Of a DNA stretch of 37,503 bases, positions 8,649-16,197 are shown piece after piece; the first letter of the stretch is position 1; each line of letters opens with the position of its first letter. The stretch covers positions 1 to 37,503 of the IMG/VR virus record IMGVR_UViG_3300044522_000154, one strand, 5' to 3'. The notes under the pieces were generated by a model that was not told the origin of the DNA, searched no databases, and saw nothing but the letters and a program-made list of their open reading frames with translations. The DNA is from a virus. The position numbers and the translations under genes were made by a program.

Positions 8649-9665
8649 CTATTTAATCCATTTATCTTTACCCCTCATATTCATAAGAAGTCTACCTGGG
8701 TGAATATTCCCTAATCTAATTCTAGTATTCCTTAGTATAGCTGTTCTTTCTTTCTTTGCTCTCTGTATTACGTATTCCTGCACTCCTAACTTAGATGAAA
8801 GTATCTGGTACTTTATGTGAGCATATAGAAACTCTTCAGCCATCTTGTTTATACTTATCCTAGAATCGTCTCCATCTTCCATTCCATCAGAAACATACTC
8901 AAGTATACACAACTCTCCAGCCATTCCAGAACCAAAGTTTATAACTCCAGACTTCTTATCAATCCTATATGTAGGGTTTATATTAGAAGTCTCAGTATTC
9001 ATTCCAAATCTATTTCCTACAGGGTAGTCGAAGTACCACATCCCATTATAGTTAAATCCTTCTCTTCCACTGAAAGGTCCATCTCCAGGATACATTGTTT
9101 TCTGTTGATTTGAAATCCTATCGTTATCCAATAAAGATGTTCCCTCTAAAATATTACCATTCTGGTCAAATAAAACCCTACAGTTGTTGTCCTGTAGATA
9201 ACTATTACTATAGTTTGTCTGAATATTTTCTGTTAACGGACGAAGTATTCCATCCTTGTATAAAGATATTCTTACGTAGTTTACATAGTTGTTTGGAAGT
9301 ATAAACTTAAGGTCATCACATATACTTATCTCTAGAACCTTAATCTCCTTGAGAGCGTCGTAGTTAACCTCCTGTATTCCTCTCTTTGCGTGAAATAAAA
9401 CATTGTACCTAGATACGTTATTAATTAACTTGTCGTTTCCAACATACATAAGCATAAAGTTGTTCACAACATCATCCAGTGAAACATACTGATATGATCC
9501 CCAGTTTTTATCCTCTGGATTTTCACCAGAATTCTCATAGTATTGATAACCAGTTAAATAAGTATCGTTACTTATAGGAGTAGCTATACAAGAAATACAA
9601 GAGTCGTAAGGAGACGTTTCGCTATAGCAAAGACTTACATACATACTTTGTGCACCATCTGCCAT
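8649..9665 (-). CDS. Neck/ring-type structural protein with an N-terminal Cys repeat
   Basis: 338 residues. Residues 1-33 contain one copy of the LCYSxxSxxxxCxxC module that also occurs three times in the following gene. After this comes a conserved body starting WGSYQYVSLDDVVNNFMLMYVG and ending with a basic segment (RAKKERTAILRNTRIRLGNIHP then GKDKWIK). The sequence style and position after the capsid gene fit the ring or stabilisation proteins that connect portal and tail in crAss-like podoviruses. The Cys module looks added, because the likely body starts after it. Two bases separate it from the next gene and two from the previous one, so all three should be co-translated. Confidence 0.65.
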   Translation of the reverse strand: MADGAQSMYVSLCYSETSPYDSCISCIATPISNDTYLTGYQYYENSGENPEDKNWGSYQYVSLDDVVNNFMLMYVGNDKLINNVSRYNVLFHAKRGIQEVNYDALKEIKVLEISICDDLKFILPNNYVNYVRISLYKDGILRPLTENIQTNYSNSYLQDNNCRVLFDQNGNILEGTSLLDNDRISNQQKTMYPGDGPFSGREGFNYNGMWYFDYPVGNRFGMNTETSNINPTYRIDKKSGVINFGSGMAGELCILEYVSDGMEDGDDSRISINKMAEEFLYAHIKYQILSSKLGVQEYVIQRAKKERTAILRNTRIRLGNIHPGRLLMNMRGKDKWIK

Positions 9666-9667
9666 TA

Positions 9668-10348
9668 TTATCCTTGTGTTTGTTTATTATTAGTCTGTTC
9701 TAAATTTCCAAATTGATACACGTCTCCCTCTCTTATTGATAGACCAGCATACTTAAGTATCTTAGCAACAAGCAACGGCTCGTCTGTAAGTGGCAATTCA
9801 AAGTCTTGATAGTCATTATTTGGATTAAATATAGGAGCCCCATTCACCATTATATAAGTCCACTTAGGATCCTTTGGAATCCTTATATACTGAGGCTTAA
9901 TAGATGTTATTGAGTCAGGATATACAGTTACAAAATCTCCCTCCTGTGTATATACTGGATAAAGTGTAGACGGTGACGTTAGGTTTGAAGATAATAAGTT
10001 TAGTATCTTATCTTGAGACACCCTATCTATTTCTTTTGATCCGTATCTAATTGTGTTTATATAGTAGTAATTAGAAGGAAGAAGAAATTTTCCTGAACTA
10101 ACACTAAGTGTAGTTGTAGACGATAAACTATCTATAACCTCCTCAGCAAGTTTAACCATGTCTGCATATCCAGTCCCAGACTGTCTATTGTTCATCTTAT
10201 TTATCCAGGTGTTGTACTGGTAAAAATAATCTTCAAATATATCTATCTGTGCCTGCTTAGCGAATAAATTAAAGTCATCTGGTGTTATATACCCAAAATT
10301 ATTTTTATTTACGGCAGAGAGTACCGTATTTCTTACCGAATCTATCAT
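9668..10348 (-). CDS. Head-to-tail connector-type structural protein
   Basis: 226 residues, soluble, mixed alpha/beta. It begins MIDSVRNTVLSAVNKNNFGYITPDDFNLFAKQAQ-like, with a helical N-terminal half and a beta-rich second half (YPVYTQEGDFVTVYPDSI, YIRIPKDPKWTYIMVNG). This helix-then-strand plan, with a final helix near EPLLVAKILKYAGLSIREGDV, is usual for adaptor proteins that dock under the portal. It has its own TAnnTTTG box (10364-10371), just after a strong terminator, so a new transcript for neck and tail genes seems to start here. The exact role (adaptor or ring) cannot be told from the sequence. Confidence 0.6.
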   Translation of the reverse strand: MIDSVRNTVLSAVNKNNFGYITPDDFNLFAKQAQIDIFEDYFYQYNTWINKMNNRQSGTGYADMVKLAEEVIDSLSSTTTLSVSSGKFLLPSNYYYINTIRYGSKEIDRVSQDKILNLLSSNLTSPSTLYPVYTQEGDFVTVYPDSITSIKPQYIRIPKDPKWTYIMVNGAPIFNPNNDYQDFELPLTDEPLLVAKILKYAGLSIREGDVYQFGNLEQTNNKQTQG

Positions 10349-10363
10349 GCTAAAAACTTTTTA

Positions 10364-10371
10364 CAAAGATA
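10364..10371 (-). promoter_or_regulatory. Bacteroidota -7 box (TATCTTTG) for the neck/tail unit
   Basis: On the minus strand the octamer TATCTTTG fits TAnnTTTG. It lies 16 bases before the ATG at 10348 and directly after the terminator at 10374-10402. No convincing -33 TTG element is seen at the usual distance. Confidence 0.65.
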
Positions 10372-10373
10372 AC

Positions 10374-10402
10374 AAAAAAAACACCCCTTATTTTGGAGTG
10401 TT
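10374..10402 (-). terminator. Rho-independent terminator after the post-capsid gene
   Basis: On the minus strand AACACTCC pairs with GGGGTGTT (8 bp, one G-U pair; arms at 10395-10402 and 10380-10387) around a 7-nt AT loop, followed directly by a run of T. It lies 9 bases beyond the stop of the gene at 10411-11151. Confidence 0.85.
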
Positions 10403-10410
10403 TAGTTTAA

Positions 10411-11151
10411 TTATTTTATGTTATTCTCTAACAATTTCAATACCTCAATCCCTTCATCTGTCTGAAGGTATGATGCTAATATATAGTTCTTATCCTCTCC
10501 GTATGGAACGGTAAGTATCTTCTTCTTGTTTTGTGGTAAGTTAAAGTAGATGTCTCTGTCCTTATTCTTCATAACGATCACATTATACTCAAAAAACTTA
10601 GCGCAGGTGTTCTGTAGCTTTAACATTGGATCGTTAAGCATATTTAAAAAATCTGTTGGATACGACTTGGCGTAAACAAATACGTCCCTCTTAAGCTCTG
10701 CCGTAGACATCTTCTCAATGTTTGCTCCTAATAAAACTCTAGCCACAGCCTCTAACATCTCCACGTTTAATTCTCTAGCTGCCAACTGAGCATCTAGTTC
10801 TGCATTAAACTCTTCAATATCAATAACTGCATTCTTCTCATTGTTTACCTCCTCAAATATGTCTCCATAACCTGGGTGTAAAGATAAGAACTCCTGTAAC
10901 ACAGGATTGTTTTTAGGAACAATTAGTGCCCCATCAACAAAGACAATTGGCTCTAGTATAGAGTTTCCGTCCTGTTCTTCTTCAAATGGTGTCTTCTGAT
11001 TTATAGCATATCGTAATGCTCTGTTTGATTTTCCGTCAAAGTGAAGTAGAGGTGCTCTACGTGTGTTTCTTGACGACAACATGTAAGTAAGTGGAGTTGA
11101 GTCTCCCTTTAAAATGTAGATCTTATCTACTGGTACTGCTTGATTTTTCAT
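10411..11151 (-). CDS. Conserved structural-module protein downstream of the capsid gene
   Basis: 246 residues. A Lys-rich start (MKNQAVPVDKIYILKGDSTPL) is followed by RRAPLLHFDGKSNRALRYA, then EPIVFVDGALIVPKNNPVLQEFLSLHPGYG, a helical acidic middle (about 110-150) and a mixed C-terminal part. I recognise the PKNNPVLQxFLSLHP pattern as conserved in proteins next to capsid genes in Bacteroidota phages, but no function is established to my knowledge. The gene is bracketed by two terminators (11178-11208 and 10374-10402), so it may be expressed by read-through from the capsid transcript. The start is supported by the ATCAAATG leader shared with several other genes. Confidence 0.7.
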   Translation of the reverse strand: MKNQAVPVDKIYILKGDSTPLTYMLSSRNTRRAPLLHFDGKSNRALRYAINQKTPFEEEQDGNSILEPIVFVDGALIVPKNNPVLQEFLSLHPGYGDIFEEVNNEKNAVIDIEEFNAELDAQLAARELNVEMLEAVARVLLGANIEKMSTAELKRDVFVYAKSYPTDFLNMLNDPMLKLQNTCAKFFEYNVIVMKNKDRDIYFNLPQNKKKILTVPYGEDKNYILASYLQTDEGIEVLKLLENNIK

Positions 11152-11177
11152 TTGATATGATTTAATTTATTAAAATA

Positions 11178-11208
11178 AGAGGATGCGGTGATAATCGCCG
11201 CATCCTCT
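11178..11208 (-). terminator. Strong hairpin (terminator) directly after the capsid gene
   Basis: AGAGGATGCGG (11178-11188) and CCGCATCCTCT (11198-11208) form a perfect 11-bp stem with a 9-nt loop, 11 bases after the capsid stop. The tail on the minus strand (TTATTTTAATAAATT) is only partly T-rich, so it may be a partial terminator or an mRNA 3'-end stabiliser. Confidence 0.75.
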
Positions 11209-11219
11209 ATTAAGGTATT

Positions 11220-12641
11220 CTAGTTTGTGAACAAGAAGAAGTTATTTGCTCCTAATGTACATAAAGCTCTTTCAGATAAGAAGTGAACTTCCATTGCATC
11301 TAAGCTAGAGTTTTGTGCTCCACCTGCAGAACCTGTGATCCAAGTCTTGTAACGTCTATCTTCTGTTTCAGAAGCTCTGTAACGTACGTGTAAGAATGGA
11401 CGTTTAGCGTTTTTACCAAGAACTTGATCGTATACTGTAGTAGATCCAGCTGGAACCAATACACCGTTGATAGCTCCACCAACGATACCACCTCTTAATG
11501 AAGCGTCGTTTAAGTACTTCCAGTCAGTTTTATAGAAGTCATAACCTCTACGGAAACCTGTGAACCCTAAGTTCAATGCCATCTCTTTATCGTTATCAAA
11601 CAAACCATAAGATGTACCACCTGCTCCATAAGAATTTTGTTGAGCCAACATATCGTCAATATCAAAAGAGAACTGACGGTTGATAAACAACACATTCTCT
11701 TCGATAGCACCTTGCTTGTCAAGTCTCTTGATGATCTCATCAAAATCAGATAATGCAGTTGGGTTACCACCACTGAATACGTTACCTCTATTTCCGATAA
11801 CATAGAACATACCTTCAGAACCTTTGTTTCCTACAGATGCAGTAGCAATAGCTCCAGAAGCTGCCTCAGCAGGAACTGCCTCGATCATAGACATCTCTAA
11901 GTAGTCCTCAAAACGTAGACGAGTTTCGTGCTCTGATTTGATATACCATAAGAAACCTGAAGCTCCGTTCTCAGTTGTAACTTCAACCCATCCAATTTGA
12001 GCCATGTCAGATCCAGTAACAGAGTACTTCTCTTTGATGATAATTGGGTTGTTAGAGAAGATAGAGTCAGAAGCCTCAACAGACTCAGCAACTCCATTTG
12101 TTCCTTTTCTGAACTCAGAACCGTATACAAAACAACTTACAGTATCTGTAGCTGCAAATGTTTGTCCTGCAGCTGCATAATATGCAACATCAAATGTGTT
12201 AGCTCCAGAAGCTACAGCTGTGATGATACCCTTGTTAGATTTTGAAGATGCGTTGTCAGAGATCAATACTGTTTGACCAACTTTAAATGCAATTCTAGCA
12301 GTACCAGAAAGGTTAGAAGATGGAATTAATGTATCAGATACTGTAATAGTTGCAGTATCAGATCCCGCTGCTGCTGCAGAAGCACAGTTTACGTACTTAG
12401 TGTGTAGACGCCCTTGTTCAGCCCATTTGATAAGGTCTGATGTAGATGGCATCTCAGCTCCAACAGCTCTTAAGAAAGATGCTACTGAGCGATTTCCATA
12501 TCGTTCGAACTCTTTCTCGTATGTATCAGGAAGATACTGGTTCAAGAAGTTGAAGTCCGTGATGTAATTTGTTGCAAGAGTTTGTCTCGTTGCGCTTGGT
12601 TGTAATGCGAACCCTGGGGTGCTTGCTACTTGTGCTGGCAT
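11220..12641 (-). CDS. Major capsid protein
   Basis: 473 residues. N-terminal part: TNYITDFNFLNQYLPDTYEKEFERYGNRSVASFL, then GAEMPSTSDLIKWAEQGRLH. This arrangement (a helical lead followed by a short motif with W-x-E-Q-G-[RK]-L-H) resembles HK97-fold capsid proteins of crAss-like and related Bacteroidota phages. A beta-rich inserted region (about residues 85-170, rich in Ala/Ser/Thr) and a C-terminal region with HVRYRASETEDRRYKTW follow. It comes after the portal and scaffold genes and is followed by a strong hairpin terminator. Codons are clearly more G/C-ending and regular than in neighbouring tail genes, as expected for the most abundant virion protein. Assembly would need the scaffold encoded upstream. 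Confidence 0.88.
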   Translation of the reverse strand: MPAQVASTPGFALQPSATRQTLATNYITDFNFLNQYLPDTYEKEFERYGNRSVASFLRAVGAEMPSTSDLIKWAEQGRLHTKYVNCASAAAAGSDTATITVSDTLIPSSNLSGTARIAFKVGQTVLISDNASSKSNKGIITAVASGANTFDVAYYAAAGQTFAATDTVSCFVYGSEFRKGTNGVAESVEASDSIFSNNPIIIKEKYSVTGSDMAQIGWVEVTTENGASGFLWYIKSEHETRLRFEDYLEMSMIEAVPAEAASGAIATASVGNKGSEGMFYVIGNRGNVFSGGNPTALSDFDEIIKRLDKQGAIEENVLFINRQFSFDIDDMLAQQNSYGAGGTSYGLFDNDKEMALNLGFTGFRRGYDFYKTDWKYLNDASLRGGIVGGAINGVLVPAGSTTVYDQVLGKNAKRPFLHVRYRASETEDRRYKTWITGSAGGAQNSSLDAMEVHFLSERALCTLGANNFFLFTN

Positions 12642-12652
12642 GTTTTTGTGTT

Positions 12653-13732
12653 TTAAATGTTTCTATTACTTTTTATTTTTAGCCCTCTTCCGCTATCACT
12701 TTCAGTAGCTACAACTTTAAATCCTGATTGGCTGATTGATTGTGGTACATTTCTAGTATCCATGTCAATATTCTTAATTTTTCTTGCATTATCTAATAAC
12801 GCTTCAGCCTTGCCTTGTTCATAAAAGAACGTGGCCATCTTCTCTGGGTTCATAGCAGCTGCTAATGATCTGTGGTAACCAACAGGATCAGATATCATTC
12901 CATTTGCATCTATATACTTAGATATAAAGTTTGAAACATCTGATTGAATTTTCTTAGTCTCCTTAACATCTCCAGGTGAAAACTTAACTGTCTTATCTCC
13001 TATAACGAAATCAAAACCTTTGAAATCATCAGAGAAAAGCTCCTCCGTCTTCTTTTGAAAATACTCAGATTTTCTGTAATTTTCTTCTTGTTGACTCTGC
13101 GAATCTTGAACATATTTCTTGTAGGCGTTGTAAGTCTCCTTCTCATCTTCAGAGACAAGACCTCCAGCTGACTCAACTGGTATCTTATATGCCTCCTTTG
13201 AATCCTCAAAGTACTTCTTGGCCTTAGCAAGCTCTTTCTTCTTGGCGAGTTCCTTCTTCTTGATATCCTTTGGATCGTCTAAATCCTCGTCGTACGAGAA
13301 CTTGTCCTCAATCATATAAGCGATATCCTCCTCGTCCAGATCTTCATCTGTCTGTGAGTAGTACTCTGCCAACAATGAGTCTGAATCCATTGAGCTGTAG
13401 TCCCTGTTTAACTTAACAAAGTCTTCTATCCCACGTCCAGTCTCTTTTTTATATTTGAAGTATGCAGATACGTCGCCTGGCAACTCCTCTGTTTCCTCCC
13501 TCTTTTGAAATAACTCATCAATTGATGTTACCTCCTTATTGTATCTGTTCTTAATGTACGACAGTACATCCTCGTCCTTTAATCCTGTCTCTTCAACTTG
13601 TTCAGTTGCAATTAACGGCTCCTCTTTCTCCTGACTAAACTTCTCCTCGTGTTGATCTAATAACTGTTGTTCTACCTCTTGAATAGACTTTTGCTCAGAG
13701 ACTCCTAGGTCTCTAACTGTAAAATTTTCCAT
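12653..13732 (-). CDS. Scaffold-type protein
   Basis: 359 residues, highly charged (Glu, Asp, Lys), with long predicted helices and low-complexity stretches such as KKKELAKKKELAKAKKYFED. No membrane or catalytic motif is visible. Its position between portal and major capsid, its length and its coiled, acidic nature match phage scaffolding proteins, which guide procapsid assembly and are then removed or degraded. The C-terminus is basic (GRGLKIKSNRN), consistent with the capsid-binding end of many scaffolds. A TAnnTTTG box at 13749-13756 and an AAATCAAATG start leader precede it, so scaffold and capsid probably form an extra-strong transcript. No protease is found nearby. Confidence 0.7.
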   Translation of the reverse strand: MENFTVRDLGVSEQKSIQEVEQQLLDQHEEKFSQEKEEPLIATEQVEETGLKDEDVLSYIKNRYNKEVTSIDELFQKREETEELPGDVSAYFKYKKETGRGIEDFVKLNRDYSSMDSDSLLAEYYSQTDEDLDEEDIAYMIEDKFSYDEDLDDPKDIKKKELAKKKELAKAKKYFEDSKEAYKIPVESAGGLVSEDEKETYNAYKKYVQDSQSQQEENYRKSEYFQKKTEELFSDDFKGFDFVIGDKTVKFSPGDVKETKKIQSDVSNFISKYIDANGMISDPVGYHRSLAAAMNPEKMATFFYEQGKAEALLDNARKIKNIDMDTRNVPQSISQSGFKVVATESDSGRGLKIKSNRNI

Positions 13733-13748
13733 TTGATTTAATTTTTTG

Positions 13749-13756
13749 CAAAGTTA
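13749..13756 (-). promoter_or_regulatory. -7 box (TAACTTTG) for scaffold and capsid
   Basis: TAACTTTG on the minus strand, 17 bases before the ATG at 13732, in the 29-bp gap after the portal gene. It fits TAnnTTTG. Confidence 0.65.
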
Positions 13757-13761
13757 CTTAT

Positions 13762-16197
13762 TTATCTTGGTTCAAATTCAGCCATATCGAATCCGTCCAA
13801 GCTATCCTCATTTGATTCAAAATTAACTGGTGGAAGATTATTCTTACGCTGATCAATTAACTTTGATTGTTGTGTATTCTGTATGCTTATTCTCTTATCC
13901 TTAGCCTTCTCTTTAAGCGTGTCCTTCTGACTCATCTGCTCTGTTTCAATGCCTTTTAACTGCATATTCAGATCAAACTCCATCCTCATAAGCTCCATCT
14001 TAAGTTGGGCCTCTTGCTTAAGTTTCTCAATATCAAATCCTACCTCTGCCTGCTTGATCTGCATCTTAGACTGTGTCTCTGCCTGTATGGCTTGTAACGC
14101 GTTCTGAGCTGCGGCCTGTTGTGACTGCTGCTGAATCTTACCCTGCATCTGCTGCTGAGCCTGCTGATTCTTCTGTATTGTCTCCTCCTTCTTCTTTCTC
14201 TGAAGTTTAAGGTACTGGTTAGCCAGCTTAAGGTTTCTGATCTCTCTGATGTCTATCGCATCCTCTAGATAAATAGCATCCCTAGATAGAGCCATCTGAA
14301 TATTAGCCTCTAGCTGAGCCTTCTCCTCCTCGTCTGGTGCAACCTCTATAAATATACCAAAGTCGTGTATATGCAAGTCCTTTATATCCTCTAGTATACT
14401 CACGTTGTATTTACCTATCTGAAGGATGAACTCCTCCTTAAAGTCTGAGTACTCTAGTATGTCAGCAACCCTACAAGATATAGCCTCAGATAGAGTCTTT
14501 GTTATATATAGACTAGACTCAAGTATGTGTCTTGTAGCTGTATTCGAATTAAGTGCCGCTAGTTTCTGTACTCCAACCAAAGAGTTTGGATCTGGCATAG
14601 AGCCGTCCCTTGCCTCGTTAAGACCAGTTACATCCCTAATCATTCCTAGGTAGTGGTTGTAGCTTCCTACAAGGCTAGATATCTTGGCCTGTCCACTATT
14701 AGAGTTAAGCTCCTGGATAGGAACCCTTGCGTTGTTAAACTCACCGTCTCCTGTGTAGCTCCTACCAATAACACTACCAGTCTGGAAGTACAGTCTAAGA
14801 GCGTCCTCTGGAGAGTATGCAGAACCGTTTCCTAAGTCTACCTCGTTAATACCGTCAGCGTCAATGAATACACCATCAGGTACAACCTTAGATATAACCT
14901 GCTGTAACTTTAGGTGTACAACCTGTATAAGGTCAGCAAATGGTATCATCCTCTTTACTAATGACTCTATAGCTCCCTTGTACATCCTTGGAGCAACAGC
15001 CACGTAGTTTGGAATTGCATGCTGAGATGCAGACTTAGGTCTTACCATATTACGAGATAATTCCCACTTAAGCATTATGTTAGTTCCCATAACCATAACA
15101 CCATCGTACCAAACGTCTATAGTCTTCTCTATTTTTTCAAAGTTACCCTCGTCCATCATCTCCTGTGGAGGATTGAACGTGTCTTCCTTGTCAATTATCT
15201 TGAAGTTTCCATTGTCTAGATTCTTCTTCTTGTATACTATCTTCTTGGTAGTCTTATAGTTAAAATATAACAGTGTAGCAGAGTCCTTACTAAAGAGGCT
15301 GTTGTTATAAAACTGGGATGAATTATTATAGTTGTACCAAGACTGACTATACTTAGAAATCTCTTCAAGTTGTTCATTAGTTAAGGTAGTGTCTATCTTT
15401 ACAAGCTCTGTTATTGGAACTGTCTTTATCTCTCCCCAGTAGAAGCAGTCCTTAAAGTTTGGATCTTCTGTGTAGCTGTATACTATGTTTGCTGGATCTA
15501 CGTACTCAATCTTAACCCCTGCTCCTGGAAGGAACATGTGCTTTGCAACACCAATTCCTAGCGTGGCAATGTCGTAGTCTATTCTTTTTCTTGTCTCGTT
15601 GTATTTATTCTGATCTAGAATTGTATTTATGGCCTCCTCCTCAGCAATCTCTATCGCTGGCTTGTACTTAAGCTCCATATAAAGAGCAAGCTCCTCGTCG
15701 TTCTCTGGAAGCTCCTCTGGGTTTGTATCAAACGCGTCAACACCTAGATTGTTCTTGATATCTGTAAGAATATCCTTTGACAGCATGTCTGCCTGAATCA
15801 TGTCCTGATACTTGGTCTTCTTCTGTAGTGATATCGAGTCCTGTGCGTATGCCTTAACCTTAAACAGTCTGTCGTTCATTCCGTTAACAACAACGTCAAC
15901 AAACTTTGGTATGATAGGTACTGGAGTCCAGTCTAGGTTCAGGTGACTAAGGTCACCGTCAACAGCCATCTCGTTCTTGTACTTGGCCACCGACTGCTCA
16001 CCCCTTGCGTATAGTCTTAATCTATGGAAGTCTCCCCACTGATTATAAAATCTTGAGTTAGTGTTATCCTTTCTAAACCACTCGTACTGAATGGATTGCC
16101 CAATCTGTAGTCCATACTCATATGTCTCCTTTTCTCTATCTGACGCGAACTGGTCAGGAAAGCTGGCAGGATTTATTTTAATAGTTACTTCCTTCAT
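13762..16197 (-). CDS. Portal protein
   Basis: 811 residues. The N-terminal 200 residues include RLYARGEQSVAKYKNE, WTPVPIIPKFVDVVVNGMNDRLFKV and a helical stretch, typical of portals of crAss-like podoviruses. The middle contains MIPFADLIQVVHLKLQQVISK and GMIRDVTGLNEARDGSMPDPN, the region usually lining the channel. The last 150 residues (about 660-811) are an extreme Gln/Lys/Glu-rich coiled coil (QQAQQQMQGKIQQQSQQ), like the barrel extension of long portals. The start ATG overlaps the TerL stop (ATGA), so translation is coupled. Portals form a dodecameric ring at one capsid vertex, bind terminase during packaging and later the tail adaptors. Confidence 0.88.
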   Translation of the reverse strand: MKEVTIKINPASFPDQFASDREKETYEYGLQIGQSIQYEWFRKDNTNSRFYNQWGDFHRLRLYARGEQSVAKYKNEMAVDGDLSHLNLDWTPVPIIPKFVDVVVNGMNDRLFKVKAYAQDSISLQKKTKYQDMIQADMLSKDILTDIKNNLGVDAFDTNPEELPENDEELALYMELKYKPAIEIAEEEAINTILDQNKYNETRKRIDYDIATLGIGVAKHMFLPGAGVKIEYVDPANIVYSYTEDPNFKDCFYWGEIKTVPITELVKIDTTLTNEQLEEISKYSQSWYNYNNSSQFYNNSLFSKDSATLLYFNYKTTKKIVYKKKNLDNGNFKIIDKEDTFNPPQEMMDEGNFEKIEKTIDVWYDGVMVMGTNIMLKWELSRNMVRPKSASQHAIPNYVAVAPRMYKGAIESLVKRMIPFADLIQVVHLKLQQVISKVVPDGVFIDADGINEVDLGNGSAYSPEDALRLYFQTGSVIGRSYTGDGEFNNARVPIQELNSNSGQAKISSLVGSYNHYLGMIRDVTGLNEARDGSMPDPNSLVGVQKLAALNSNTATRHILESSLYITKTLSEAISCRVADILEYSDFKEEFILQIGKYNVSILEDIKDLHIHDFGIFIEVAPDEEEKAQLEANIQMALSRDAIYLEDAIDIREIRNLKLANQYLKLQRKKKEETIQKNQQAQQQMQGKIQQQSQQAAAQNALQAIQAETQSKMQIKQAEVGFDIEKLKQEAQLKMELMRMEFDLNMQLKGIETEQMSQKDTLKEKAKDKRISIQNTQQSKLIDQRKNNLPPVNFESNEDSLDGFDMAEFEPR

